The notes below the pieces were generated by a model. The model did no database searches. It was not told the DNA's origin and was given only the letters and a program-made list of their open reading frames with translations. From Geopseudomonas aromaticivorans (GTDB taxonomy: Bacteria > Pseudomonadota > Gammaproteobacteria > Pseudomonadales > Pseudomonadaceae), in assembly GCF_019097855.1 (NCBI RefSeq), contig NZ_JAHRGL010000001.1, positions 248,001 to 312,000 of the forward strand: a stretch of DNA of 64,000 bases, given 5' to 3'. Below, one piece after another: positions 46,939 through 55,733 of the stretch. The first letter of the stretch is position 1. Each line of letters opens with the position of its first letter. Both the position numbers and the translations under genes were made by a program.

Positions 46939-47610
46939 ATGCGTATTGCGTCTGTACTGGCCGCAGGACTGTTGCCCCTGCTGGGCGGCTGCCAGTGGCT
47001 GCCGTGGCCGGCGAAACCAGCGGAACCGGCGCCACTGCGCCTGCAGGGTGAGCTGACCCGCAGCGCTGGAGAGCTGGTGCTGCACCCGTGCCACCAGCAA
47101 CGCAGCCTGTCCATCACCGCCGAAGACAGTCTGGGGCTGCCCTATGCCGTGGCCCGCCTGCAGCAGACTGGGCAACAGCCATTGTTCGCCGACCTCGCCG
47201 GTCGGCTGCAGGAAGACGCCAGCGGCGAGCCGTCGCGCCTGCGGGTCGAGCGCCTGTATCGCCTGCAACCGGGGGCACAACAGGGCTGCGACGACGCCCA
47301 GTTCAAGCGCCTGATCGTGCGCGCCAGTGGCAACGAGCCGGGCTGGATGGTCAGCGTGAGCGCCTTGGGCATGATGCTCGAGCGCCCCGGCGTCGAGCCC
47401 CTGGCCCTGCCCTATGTCGAGGAACGCCTGCCGGACGGCAGCCTGAGCTTCACCAGTGAGGCCGACGGCCGACGCGTGGAACTGTGGCTGACGCCGGGTC
47501 GCTGCGTCGACAGCATGAGCGGTGCGCTCGGTCATCTGCAGGCGCGCCTGCAACTCGACCGCCAGCCGCCGTTGATGGGCTGCGCAGCGCTGGGTGGCGC
47601 GCGCGACTGA
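46939..47610 (+). CDS. COG3650-like putative lipoprotein
   Basis: A 223-residue lipoprotein. The signal is MRIASVLAAGLLPLLGGC with the lipid Cys at 18. The mature part has LQGELTRSAGELVLHPCHQQ, then FKRLIVRASGNEPGWMVSVS, the GNEPGW motif typical of the COG3650 family, and VELWLTPGRCVDSMSG. Conserved Cys residues may pair in the periplasm. Function is unknown. Start at 46939 is chosen for the signal peptide; the frame extends further upstream. Confidence 0.82.
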   Translation: MRIASVLAAGLLPLLGGCQWLPWPAKPAEPAPLRLQGELTRSAGELVLHPCHQQRSLSITAEDSLGLPYAVARLQQTGQQPLFADLAGRLQEDASGEPSRLRVERLYRLQPGAQQGCDDAQFKRLIVRASGNEPGWMVSVSALGMMLERPGVEPLALPYVEERLPDGSLSFTSEADGRRVELWLTPGRCVDSMSGALGHLQARLQLDRQPPLMGCAALGGARD

Positions 47611-47688
47611 GGGCGCCGGAGCTTATTCCCGGGCCGCTGCACAAGCAGCTATGCTCCTGAATGAGAAGAACAAAAGGGAGTCAAAGCC

Positions 47689-48684
47689 ATGCTGCGTATC
47701 GCAATCAACGGTTATGGCCGCATCGGCCGCGCAGTGCTGCGGGCCATCTTCCAGCAGGGACTGGAGTCACGCATACGCGTCGAGGCCATCAATGATCTCG
47801 GCGACCACGCCACCCTCGCCCACCTCACCCGCTTCGACTCGACCTACGGCCGCTATCCCGGCAGCGTGACGCTGCACGGGGACTGCCTGCAGATCAGCGG
47901 CCAGTCGATCCGACTGTTGCAGGAAAAGGATCCCGGCCGCCTGCCATGGGCCGAACTGGGCGTCGATCTCGTGCTCGAGTGCAGCGGCAAGTTCAAGACC
48001 CGCGCGCTGGCCGAACAACACCTGCTCGCCGGCGCACCGAGGGTGCTGCTCAGTCATCCGCTGGACAGCGCCGACCTGACCGTGGTCTACGGCGTCAACC
48101 ATGAGCTGCTCGGCGACCAGCAGATCGTCTCCAACGCCTCCTGCACCACCAACTGCCTGGCTCCGCTGGCGATGGTGCTGCACCACGCCGTGGGCATCCG
48201 CCAGGGGCTGATCAACACCGTGCACTCCTACACCAACGACCAGAACCTGCTCGACCAGGCGCATAGCGACCTGTACCGCGCACGGGCGGCGGCGCTGTCG
48301 ATGGTGCCGACCAGCACCGGCGCAGCCAAGACCATCGGCCTGGTGCTGCCGGAGCTGGCCGGACGGCTGGATGGCCTGTCGGTGCGCGTACCGACACCGA
48401 CGGTATCGCTGCTGGACCTGACCTTCATCGCCGAGCGCGCGACCAGCGTCGCCGCCCTGCGCGACGTCCTGCTGGCCGCCATACAGGAGCTGCCGGTCGG
48501 CGTCATGGACTGCAACGAACTGCCCTTGGTGTCCTGCGATTTCGCCGGCCACCCCGCCTCCTGCGTGGTCGACCTGAACCAGATCCGCGTACAAGGCGAC
48601 CTGGTCAAGGTACTGGCCTGGTACGACAACGAGCGCGCCTTCGCCCTGCGCATGCTGGACGTAGCCCAGGCCTGGGCCGACTGA
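47689..48684 (+). CDS. Type I glyceraldehyde-3-phosphate / erythrose-4-phosphate dehydrogenase family
   Basis: A 331-residue NAD-dependent dehydrogenase. MLRIAINGYGRIGRAVLRAI is the NAD-binding start. IVSNASCTTNCLAPLAMVL holds the catalytic Cys152, followed by HSYTNDQNLLDQAHSDLYRA and VRVPTPTVSLLDLTF. The usual C-terminal nicotinamide-binding DNEWGY is here DNERAF, an unusual change. INDLGDHATLAHL and YGVNHELLG resemble Epd, which feeds the vitamin B6 pathway; pdxH lies only 1 kb downstream. GAPDH versus Epd cannot be settled by eye. Confidence 0.85.
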   Translation: MLRIAINGYGRIGRAVLRAIFQQGLESRIRVEAINDLGDHATLAHLTRFDSTYGRYPGSVTLHGDCLQISGQSIRLLQEKDPGRLPWAELGVDLVLECSGKFKTRALAEQHLLAGAPRVLLSHPLDSADLTVVYGVNHELLGDQQIVSNASCTTNCLAPLAMVLHHAVGIRQGLINTVHSYTNDQNLLDQAHSDLYRARAAALSMVPTSTGAAKTIGLVLPELAGRLDGLSVRVPTPTVSLLDLTFIAERATSVAALRDVLLAAIQELPVGVMDCNELPLVSCDFAGHPASCVVDLNQIRVQGDLVKVLAWYDNERAFALRMLDVAQAWAD

Positions 48685-48780
48685 ACAAGGCGACTGCGGC
48701 TCGGCGCAAGCAGGCGAGTGACGCGGTGCCGGAGCCGTCGGCGTGCGCTATGCCGGATATCGCCACGCGCGCAACAGACT

Positions 48781-48820
48781 CTCGCCCGCCGCTCCGGCAC
48801 CCGCCAGAGCGGCGGGCGAG
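48781..48820. terminator. Large GC-rich hairpin between convergent genes
   Basis: CTCGCCCGCCGCTC (48781-48794) and GAGCGGCGGGCGAG (48807-48820) form a perfect 14-bp stem with a 12-nt loop between the dehydrogenase gene and the glycine-zipper lipoprotein gene. No U-tract follows, so termination is plausible but not proven. Confidence 0.6.
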
Positions 48821-48852
48821 CATTAGGCGGTAGCGGCAAGCAACTGATTTAC

Positions 48853-49314
48853 TTAGTGTGCCACGCGGCTGGTACCGTTGACGGTCATGACACGCACCCG
48901 GTCGCCAACCCGGAAGACCTCGCCCTCGGACACTTCCTGGACATAGGCGCGCATGGTGCCATCGTCCTCGCGCACGGTGATTTCCACACCCTGGGTACGG
49001 GTGAAGCCTTCCTCGGTTGCCGCGCCGAGCAGACCACCGGCCACCGCACCGATCACCGCGGCCACGGCACTGCCGCGACCGCTGCCGATCGTGCTGCCAC
49101 CGATGCCGCCGGCTACCGCGCCAGCCCCGGCGCCGATCGGCGTCTTGGTGCCCTCGATACGTACCGGCCGCAACGCGGCGATAGTCCCCATGCGCACGGT
49201 TTGTACCGCCCGCGCCTCGTCGCGTGAATAGGTTTCGCCACTCAGATTGGAGGCACAACCACCCACTGCCAGGGCCGCCACGGCCAGACTGAGGAATACA
49301 GCTGATTTGCGCAT
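48853..49314 (-). CDS. Glycine-zipper 2TM outer-membrane lipoprotein (SlyB-like)
   Basis: A 153-residue lipoprotein with signal MRKSAVFLSLAVAALAVGGC (lipid Cys 20). A glycine-zipper double helix follows (GAGAGAVAGGIGGSTIGSG, then AVIGAVAGGLLGAATEE). A beta-rich tail (VEITVREDDGTMRAYVQEVS) ends the protein. Proteins of this shape are outer-membrane stress lipoproteins. Start at 49314 fits the signal peptide. Confidence 0.88.
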   Translation of the reverse strand: MRKSAVFLSLAVAALAVGGCASNLSGETYSRDEARAVQTVRMGTIAALRPVRIEGTKTPIGAGAGAVAGGIGGSTIGSGRGSAVAAVIGAVAGGLLGAATEEGFTRTQGVEITVREDDGTMRAYVQEVSEGEVFRVGDRVRVMTVNGTSRVAH

Positions 49315-49415
49315 GACACTTCTCCGTTTTGCTTGCCGCCTTACCCGCCCAGCGCCAGCGCTTTTCCAGCGCGCCATGATCGGCTAGGGTGGGCACGCCT
49401 TTCTGGGAGCCCAAT

Positions 49416-49676
49416 ATGGACTACTTCATCATCTTCATTACCACTGTAACCGGTTTGTACTTCCACTGGTGGCTGTACAAGCGGATCCAGCGCTGGACCG
49501 ATCGCGACCTTGCCCTGTCCTTCGCCGGCGACGACCCGGCCAAACGCGCCTACATGCTCGAGCGCCTGCAACAGGCACAGACCGAAGGCGTCAAGCGCAA
49601 GGCCCTCGCCGCCTGGCTGGAGCGTGCTGCAACCCAATACCGGCCTGCAGCATCAGCCCCCCCTCAGCAGGCCTGA
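49416..49676 (+). CDS. Small membrane-anchored protein of unknown function
   Basis: An 86-residue protein with one N-terminal helix (MDYFIIFITTVTGLYFHWWL), then a charged helical cytoplasmic part (DDPAKRAYMLERLQQAQTEG). I do not recognise the family. Start at 49416 precedes the membrane helix. Its stop abuts that of pdxH: TGATCA at 49674-49679 gives both convergent stop codons. Confidence 0.7.
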   Translation: MDYFIIFITTVTGLYFHWWLYKRIQRWTDRDLALSFAGDDPAKRAYMLERLQQAQTEGVKRKALAAWLERAATQYRPAASAPPQQA

Positions 49677-50324
49677 TCAGGGCGCCAGGCGCTCACGCAC
49701 CCACGCACCGGCTTCAAGACGATAGTTTAGACGGTCGTGCAGGCGGCTCGACCGTCCTTGCCAGAACTCCAGGCGCTCCGGCACCAGCCGGTAACCGCCC
49801 CAATGTTCCGGGCAGTGCGGCGCGGTTTCCATGAAGCGCCGCTCGGTCTCGGCCAGCAGCCGCTCCAGCTCACCGCGCCCGTCGATAACCTGGCTCTGCG
49901 GCGAGGCCCAGGCGCCCAGGCGGCTGCCCAGCGGGCGCACCTTGAAATAGGCGTCAGACTCAGCCGGCGTCACCTTCTCCACCCGGCCCTCGATGCGCAC
50001 CTGACGCTCCAGAGTCGGCCAGAAGAAGGTCATGGCCGCGCGCGGATTGGCCAACAGCTGCTCGCCCTTGGCGCTGTCGTAGTTGGTGAAGAAGGTGAAG
50101 CCTCGCTCGTCCAGCGCCTTGAGCAGCAACACCCGGCAATGCGGCTGCCCCTGAGGATCGACCGTGGCCAGGGTCATGGCATTGGCCTCCACCGGCGCCT
50201 GTTCGGTCTTCACCGCCTCGGCAAACCAGTGGCGGAACAACGCGAACGGCTCCAGCGGCGCCAACTCCTCGGACAATCCGTCCCGGGTGTAATCGCGGCG
50301 CATGTCGGCAAGCGACTGGGTCAT
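49677..50324 (-). CDS. pdxH: Pyridoxamine 5'-phosphate oxidase
   Basis: A 215-residue FMN enzyme that makes pyridoxal 5'-phosphate. [20 protein letters not shown], then [59 protein letters not shown] and the C-terminal [20 protein letters not shown] are all as expected. It is convergent with the small membrane protein gene and reads leftward alone. Confidence 0.96.
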   Translation of the reverse strand: MTQSLADMRRDYTRDGLSEELAPLEPFALFRHWFAEAVKTEQAPVEANAMTLATVDPQGQPHCRVLLLKALDERGFTFFTNYDSAKGEQLLANPRAAMTFFWPTLERQVRIEGRVEKVTPAESDAYFKVRPLGSRLGAWASPQSQVIDGRGELERLLAETERRFMETAPHCPEHWGGYRLVPERLEFWQGRSSRLHDRLNYRLEAGAWVRERLAP

Positions 50325-50408
50325 GGCAGAACTCCTTGGGCAATGAAGGTGTCAGCTTACCCCCGGCTCGGCCTTGCCGCACGTGATCGGCAGCAAGGCC
50401 ATCGCCAC

Positions 50409-51422
50409 TCAGCGGCTGTTCTGCGCCACCAGCGCCGACAGGGCGTCACGCTGGGTCAGGATGATCTCGATCCGGCGGTTCTGCTCACGGCCCTTGAGGT
50501 CGCCATTGCTGGCGCGCGGCTTGTCCCCACCCATTCCGCGCAGCATCAGCCGGTCGTTCTTCAGGCCGCTCATGCGGAAGATCGACGCTACCGCCTGCGC
50601 CCGCTCCAGGGTCAGCTTGCGGCTCTGCTCTGCATTACCGCTGCCATCGGCGTGCCCCAGCACCAGCACGGCGCTCTGTGCATCGCCCGCGACCAGCTTG
50701 GCCATCCGGCTCAGCGGCCCGAGCGTGATCGGCAGCAGCATGTGCGGGCGGTCGCGATTGAAGGAGGTATCCGCCGGAGCCACCAGCACCAGGAGGTCGC
50801 CGCGACGCTCGACCTCGAACTTGCTGCCTGCCACCGCGGCTTTCAGGCGCTTCTCGTTGTCGTCCAGCCAGGCCTTGCTGACCGGCTGGGGCTCGCTCTT
50901 CTTCGACTGGGGCTGGGCCTTGCTGTCGGCAGCCTTGTCCTTGCCGCCAAACGACCACCAGCTGCCGCCTGTTTTCTTGACCTCGGTCTGCGCGGCCTTC
51001 TTCCCGGCCTGGTCGTCCGCCGGCTGTGCCGCAGCCGGCTCTGCCTTCGGCTCGACCTTGGTCACTGCCGCCGGCTCCGGCTTCTGCGCGGGTTTCTTCT
51101 GCTCGACCTTGTTTGCGACCTGTTCGGACTTCTGCCCGGCCTTCTTTGGCTCAACCCGGGACGCTACCGGCGCCGGCTTCTGCCCGGCCTTCGCAGCTGT
51201 TTGCGGCGTTTTCTCGACCGGCTTCGCCGGAGCGGGCTCGGCCTTGTCCTCCACCCGCTTGGCAGCCTCTGCGGGCTTGCCTTGCTCTGCACGAGCCGTC
51301 GCCTCCTTCCCACCGAACGACCACCAGCCATCCTTGGCTGAAGCGTTACCGGAATCGGACTTGCCGGCACAACCGGCCAGAGCGACACACACGAACAGAG
51401 CTGCAGGTTTTACGAGAGACAT
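50409..51422 (-). CDS. OmpA-family peptidoglycan-associated lipoprotein with duplicated WWSFGGK motif
   Basis: A 337-residue lipoprotein. The signal is MSLVKPAALFVCVALAGC with the lipid Cys at 18. A long Lys/Pro/Ala/Glu-rich linker (about 30-165) follows, flanked by two copies of a Trp motif: DGWWSFGGKEATAR and GSWWSFGGKDKAAD. The C-terminal OmpA-like domain has VLVLGHADGSGNAEQSRKLT and GREQNRRIEIIL. The linker should span the periplasm to the cell wall. Start at 51422 is preferred to 51428 because GGA sits at the right distance. Confidence 0.88.
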   Translation of the reverse strand: MSLVKPAALFVCVALAGCAGKSDSGNASAKDGWWSFGGKEATARAEQGKPAEAAKRVEDKAEPAPAKPVEKTPQTAAKAGQKPAPVASRVEPKKAGQKSEQVANKVEQKKPAQKPEPAAVTKVEPKAEPAAAQPADDQAGKKAAQTEVKKTGGSWWSFGGKDKAADSKAQPQSKKSEPQPVSKAWLDDNEKRLKAAVAGSKFEVERRGDLLVLVAPADTSFNRDRPHMLLPITLGPLSRMAKLVAGDAQSAVLVLGHADGSGNAEQSRKLTLERAQAVASIFRMSGLKNDRLMLRGMGGDKPRASNGDLKGREQNRRIEIILTQRDALSALVAQNSR

Positions 51423-51622
51423 GATCATTTCCAGTTGAACAAGACAGAACGTTGCCGGCCAAGGGCCCTTTGAGACAACCCCGCCAGCGGCTCCGGGTGA
51501 TTGGCCCAAGCGCTCAGCGCACGTGCGCGACGCCCAAGCATCAGTAGTATAGGTGCCTGCCCCAAAACGGGCAGATAGTGCCGTATCGAACGGAGGGTCG
51601 CTACTGCTGGCCAGTGGCCGTA

Positions 51623-51895
51623 TCAGTCGCCTGCCGGACTCGGCGAGAGGCCGAAAAACTCCGCCAGACGCTGGCCATCGAACGGCCAGCCCAGCTCGTC
51701 CGCGGTGTCGACCCGGCGCAGGACGGGGATGCGCAAACCATAGGCCTCGACCCACTCCTCGCGCTCGGCGATGTCGACCAGCTCGACCTGCAGTCCCAGT
51801 CCGACAAAAGGCATGAGCAGTTCCTCCGCCTGTTCGCACAGGTGACAACCGAGGGTTCCAAACAGCAGGCAATCGGGCAGCATGACTTCGCTCAT
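51623..51895 (-). CDS. Glutaredoxin-like protein (DUF836 type)
   Basis: A 90-residue thioredoxin-fold protein. CLLFGTLGCHLCEQAEELL holds a CxxC active site, followed by VELVDIAEREEWVEAYGLRI and PVLRR (cis-Pro). This is the short glutaredoxin-like (DUF836) pattern. Start MSEVMLPDC at 51895. It is next to, and divergent from, the antiporter gene, separated by 291 bp in which I see nothing definite. Confidence 0.82.
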   Translation of the reverse strand: MSEVMLPDCLLFGTLGCHLCEQAEELLMPFVGLGLQVELVDIAEREEWVEAYGLRIPVLRRVDTADELGWPFDGQRLAEFFGLSPSPAGD

Positions 51896-52186
51896 GGTGA
51901 AGGGGCGAGACGGCAGTTTAACATGCGCGACAACCACCCGATGGCGCACACCAACCGAGTGGCCTGCGCGGCTGGCTGGTCAACTCAGGTTCGGACGCTC
52001 GCGGTCCCCGCAACACGTCATGGCAGGGCCATGGCAAGGCGTGGCAACGCAGTATCGGGGCCTCGGGCATTCGAACCGGACTAACCGAGCCAGCCAACCA
52101 GGCCACTATGCCGCTCTGGACGCTGGCGCCATGGATTGGGCACCCTGCGGGGGCTTTGTATCCCTTTCGTTTCTAGAGAGTTATCA

Positions 52187-54148
52187 GTGTTCGCCAATCT
52201 ACTGATCATCCTGGCCGCCTCGCTGCTGGTCATTGCCCTGTTTCGCCGCCTGAAACTGCCGCCCCTGCTGGGTTACATGAGCGTTGGTCTGGCGCTCGGC
52301 CCCGGCAGCCTCGGCTGGCTCGAACAGCACGAGGACATGCCGCTGCTCGCCGAGTTCGGCGTGGTGTTCCTGCTATTCAGTCTCGGCCTGGAGTTTTCCC
52401 TGCCACGCATGCTCGCGCTGCGCCGGGTGGTGTTCGGGCTCGGCAGCCTGCAGGTCATCGCCTGCACCCTGCCGCTGGCCGGCCTGCTCCACCTCGCCGG
52501 CCTGACGCTGCCGGCCGCCCTGCTGCTGGGGGGCGGACTGGCGCTGTCTTCCACCGCCATCGTCACCAAGGAACTGGGCAGCCTCGGCGAAGTGTTCACC
52601 CCGCACGGGCAGAACGCCATCGGCGTGCTGCTATTCCAGGATCTGGTCGCCGTGCTGTTGCTGACCATGATCCCGGTGATCGCTGGCGGCGCCGAACAGA
52701 CCTGGTACTGGGCGCTGCCGATCACCCTGGGCAAGGCCGCACTGCTGTTCACGGCCCTGCTGGTGGCCAGCCGCTGGCTGTTGCCACGGCTGTTTCACGA
52801 GGTAGCCCAGGCCAATGCCGCCGAACTGTTCGTGCTGCTGGCGCTGGTGATCGTGCTGCTCACCGCCTGGCTGACCCACCTGCTGGGTCTGTCCATGGCG
52901 CTGGGCGCCTTCCTCGCCGGCATGCTGCTGGGCGAGAGCCACTATCGGCACCAGATCGAAGCCGACATTCGTCCGTTCCGCGACATTCTCCTCGGCCTGT
53001 TCTTCGTCAGCGTCGGCATGCTCATCGACCTCAGCCTGTTTGCCTCCCAGGGCCTGCTGATCCTGGGCATGGCCCTGCTCTTGCTGCTGCTCAAGGGCAG
53101 CCTGGTGGCGCTGCTGGTGCGTCTGCGCGGCGACAGCAGTGAAAGTGCCTGGCGCAGCGGACTGGCGCTGGCCCAAGGCGGTGAGTTCTGCTTCGCCCTG
53201 GTCTCCCAGGCCCAGCAGGCCAAGCTCGTATCGATCGAGACTGGCGGCCTGATCCTGGCCGCCACCTTCTGCTCCATGGCCGTTACCCCGCTGCTGCTGC
53301 GCGGGGCACCGCAACTGGTCGCCCGTCTCGGCCAGCGCCCGCATGCCGAAGGTAGCGCCAGAGAGATTGCCGCTGCCTGCACCGAGCTTGACCAGCATGT
53401 ACTGATCTGCGGCTTCGGCCGGGTCGGCCAGTCGATCGGACGCTTTCTGCGCAGCGAGGGCATCCCCTTCGTGGCGCTGGACAACGACCCGGTACGCGTG
53501 CAGGAGGCTGCCGCCGGCGAACACAGCGTGCACTTCGGCGACGCACGTCGTGGCGAACTGCTGACTGCGCTCGGGGTAACGCGCGCCCGGCTGCTGGTAA
53601 TTGCAGCCGACAATCCCGAGCACGCCTTGGCAACGGTCAAGGAGGCCCGCAAATTCTCCGAAACCCTGCCGATCCTGGTGCGCACCCGCGACGACAGCCA
53701 CCTTGCCAGCCTGCAAGCCGCCGGCGCCAGCGAAGTGGTACCGGAGCTGCTGGAGTCGAGCCTGATGCTCGCCTCCCATGCCCTGGTCATGCTTGGCCTG
53801 CCGGAACGGCGGGTGCAGGCCCGCATCGACGAGGTGCGCCGCAGCCGTTACCACATGCTGCATGGCTTCTATCACGGCGCCAGCGCCAACCTGATCGACC
53901 AGCAGGGGCGGCCGCGCATCCTGCTGCACGCGGTCAACCTGAGCGCCGACGCCTATGCCTGCGGTCGCACGCTGGCCGAACTGGACCTGCCGGCGATGGG
54001 CGTTGCGCTGCAGGCCGTACGCCGCGATGACGGGGAGCTACCACTGCCCGGCAACCCTGCCCTGTGCGAAGGCGATGCCCTGCTGCTGGCCGGCCCGCTG
54101 GACGCCATCGAAAGCGCCGAGGCCTGGCTGCTGGCGGGCATTCGATGA
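52187..54148 (+). CDS. CPA2-family cation:proton antiporter with TrkA-N domain (YbaL/KefB type)
   Basis: A 653-residue transporter. Residues 1 to about 380 hold 12-13 helices of the Na+/H+ exchanger fold (LLIILAASLLVIALFRRLKL, then LGYMSVGLALGPGSLGWL). QHVLICGFGRVGQSIGRFLR starts a Rossmann TrkA-N (KTN) domain at about 405. A TrkA-C-like domain ends the protein. The GTG at 52187 gives the family start (V/M)FANLLIILAASLLV and is preceded by GAGAG; an ATG at 52136 would add an odd leader. It should exchange potassium or sodium for protons, gated by nucleotide binding. Confidence 0.92.
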   Translation: MFANLLIILAASLLVIALFRRLKLPPLLGYMSVGLALGPGSLGWLEQHEDMPLLAEFGVVFLLFSLGLEFSLPRMLALRRVVFGLGSLQVIACTLPLAGLLHLAGLTLPAALLLGGGLALSSTAIVTKELGSLGEVFTPHGQNAIGVLLFQDLVAVLLLTMIPVIAGGAEQTWYWALPITLGKAALLFTALLVASRWLLPRLFHEVAQANAAELFVLLALVIVLLTAWLTHLLGLSMALGAFLAGMLLGESHYRHQIEADIRPFRDILLGLFFVSVGMLIDLSLFASQGLLILGMALLLLLLKGSLVALLVRLRGDSSESAWRSGLALAQGGEFCFALVSQAQQAKLVSIETGGLILAATFCSMAVTPLLLRGAPQLVARLGQRPHAEGSAREIAAACTELDQHVLICGFGRVGQSIGRFLRSEGIPFVALDNDPVRVQEAAAGEHSVHFGDARRGELLTALGVTRARLLVIAADNPEHALATVKEARKFSETLPILVRTRDDSHLASLQAAGASEVVPELLESSLMLASHALVMLGLPERRVQARIDEVRRSRYHMLHGFYHGASANLIDQQGRPRILLHAVNLSADAYACGRTLAELDLPAMGVALQAVRRDDGELPLPGNPALCEGDALLLAGPLDAIESAEAWLLAGIR

Positions 54149-54336
54149 ACAGGCGATATCGTTAAATGGTTAATGAAGACGAATTAACTTTTTAACAATC
54201 GAACAAACCTGCATCGCTCCATGACCATCTCGACAAAACAGGAAAAACATATACCAACGTATAAGAGCCGCCATCATAATGTCGTGTTTAATTCACATAG
54301 TTTTACAAACAGCAGGGTTAACCCTGTTGCACGACT

Positions 54337-54351
54337 AAAAAAAACAAGGAG
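54337..54351 (+). promoter_or_regulatory. A-rich translation initiation site of OprD porin (candidate Hfq/Crc target)
   Basis: A run of eight A, then CAAGGAG, overlaps the Shine-Dalgarno 8 nt upstream of the porin ATG. It contains the AAnAAnAA pattern bound by Hfq-Crc in Pseudomonas for catabolite repression of uptake genes. A 14-bp palindrome, CAGGGTTAACCCTG (54313-54326), lies just upstream. Regulation is inference. Confidence 0.45.
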
Positions 54352-54359
54352 CACCCCCA

Positions 54360-55670
54360 ATGAGCTTGACTCCCCTCGCTCGCGCCGTTGCACTGGCGAC
54401 CCTTGGCGCCGGCATGATCCTGCCGAGCCTGGCCCAGGCCGACTTCGTCAAAGACAGCAAGGCCAGCCTGGAGCTGCGCAACTTCTATTTCAACCGTGAC
54501 ATCCGTCAAGCCGGCGACCCGAAAGTTCCAACCACCGTGGGCAAGCCGACTGATCGCGTCTCCAAACAGGAAGAATGGGGCCAGGGCTTCATTGCTCGCT
54601 ACGAATCCGGCTTTACCGAAGGCACCATCGGCTTCGGCGTCGACGCCATCGGCACCCTGGGCCTCCAACTCGACTCCGGTCGCGGCACCAGCGGCACCGG
54701 TACGCTCCTGCGCGACCGCGAAACGGGCGAGCCTCAGGACAGCTACGGCGATCTCGGCGCAACCGCCAAGTTCAAGGCCTCCAAGAGCGTGCTGAAAGTC
54801 GGCACCCTGATGCCGGCTCTGCCGACCATTTCCGGCGTGGACAACCGCCTGCTGCCGACCAGCTACCAGGGCGGCTACCTGAACTCCCAGGAAATCGCCG
54901 GCCTGAGCCTGGACCTCGGCATGGTGAATCGCATCAACTACCGCGATTCGCAGGATCATGAAACCATGACCCTGGCTGCCACCAGCAGCAAAAACGGCAT
55001 CGGCGGCAAGCGAATCAATACCGCTGACAGCGACGAGTTCATCTTCGGCGGCGCCACCTACAAGTGGAACGACCAGCTGACTACTGCTTACCACTACGGC
55101 AAGCTGGACCAACTGTACAAGCAGCACATCGTCAACGTCGTGCACGTACTGTCGATCGCCGAAGGCCAGAGCCTGAAGTCCGACCTGCGCTACGCCCAAA
55201 GCAACGAGGATGGCAACAGCAATGTGGACAACAACGCCTTCGGCGCCATGTTCACCTACACCCTGAAGGCCCACAAACTGGGTCTGGGCTATCAGTCCCT
55301 GACTGGCGACACCGGTTACGCCTTCATCAACGGCAACAACCCGTTCCTGGTCAACTACGTGCAGATCGGCGACTTCGCCAACACCGACGAACAGTCCTGG
55401 CAGGTCCGCTACGACTACGACTTCACCAGCCTCGGTATCCCGGGCCTGACTTTCATGACCCGCTACATCTCCGGCGATAACTTCGATATCGACGCCAAGG
55501 GCACCGAAGGCAAGGAGTGGGAACGCAACACCGAGCTGAAGTACGTGTTCCAGCAAGGCACCCTGAAGAACCTGGGCCTGCACTGGCGCAACGCGCAGAT
55601 GCGCAGCAACTACGCCAACGACCTCGACGAAAACCGTCTGATCGTCAGCTACACCCTGCCGCTGCTCTAA
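54360..55670 (+). CDS. OprD-family outer-membrane porin
   Basis: A 436-residue porin with a signal peptide (MSLTPLARAVALATLGAGMI, cleavage near SLAQA). DFVKDSKASLELRNFYFNRD begins the mature OprD barrel. GFIARYESGFTEGTIGFGVD, LGYQSLTGDTGYAFINGNNP and YVFQQGTLKNLGLHWRNAQ are family motifs, with alternating beta strands to a final LIVSYTLPLL. OprD-type channels take up amino acids or small aromatic acids; the substrate is unknown. The upstream 211 bp are AT-rich. A strong terminator follows. Confidence 0.94.
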   Translation: MSLTPLARAVALATLGAGMILPSLAQADFVKDSKASLELRNFYFNRDIRQAGDPKVPTTVGKPTDRVSKQEEWGQGFIARYESGFTEGTIGFGVDAIGTLGLQLDSGRGTSGTGTLLRDRETGEPQDSYGDLGATAKFKASKSVLKVGTLMPALPTISGVDNRLLPTSYQGGYLNSQEIAGLSLDLGMVNRINYRDSQDHETMTLAATSSKNGIGGKRINTADSDEFIFGGATYKWNDQLTTAYHYGKLDQLYKQHIVNVVHVLSIAEGQSLKSDLRYAQSNEDGNSNVDNNAFGAMFTYTLKAHKLGLGYQSLTGDTGYAFINGNNPFLVNYVQIGDFANTDEQSWQVRYDYDFTSLGIPGLTFMTRYISGDNFDIDAKGTEGKEWERNTELKYVFQQGTLKNLGLHWRNAQMRSNYANDLDENRLIVSYTLPLL

Positions 55671-55683
55671 GCCGTCCGGCAAC

Positions 55684-55719
55684 AACGAAGAAGCCCGCTC
55701 TCGAGCGGGCTTCTTCGTT
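55684..55719. terminator. Bidirectional terminator after OprD porin gene
   Basis: A long perfect stem (arms beginning AACGAAGAAGCCCGCTC) ends in TTCTTCGTTT between the porin and the convergent ammonium transporter. It is placed to stop both transcripts. Confidence 0.88.
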
Positions 55720-55733
55720 TCCGGCCGACCGAC

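Noticed and set aside
51896-52186. Possible tRNA-like stretch near GGGCATTCGAACCGG
   Set aside because: The T-loop-like string is imperfect, and no acceptor stem, anticodon arm or CCA end can be folded around it.
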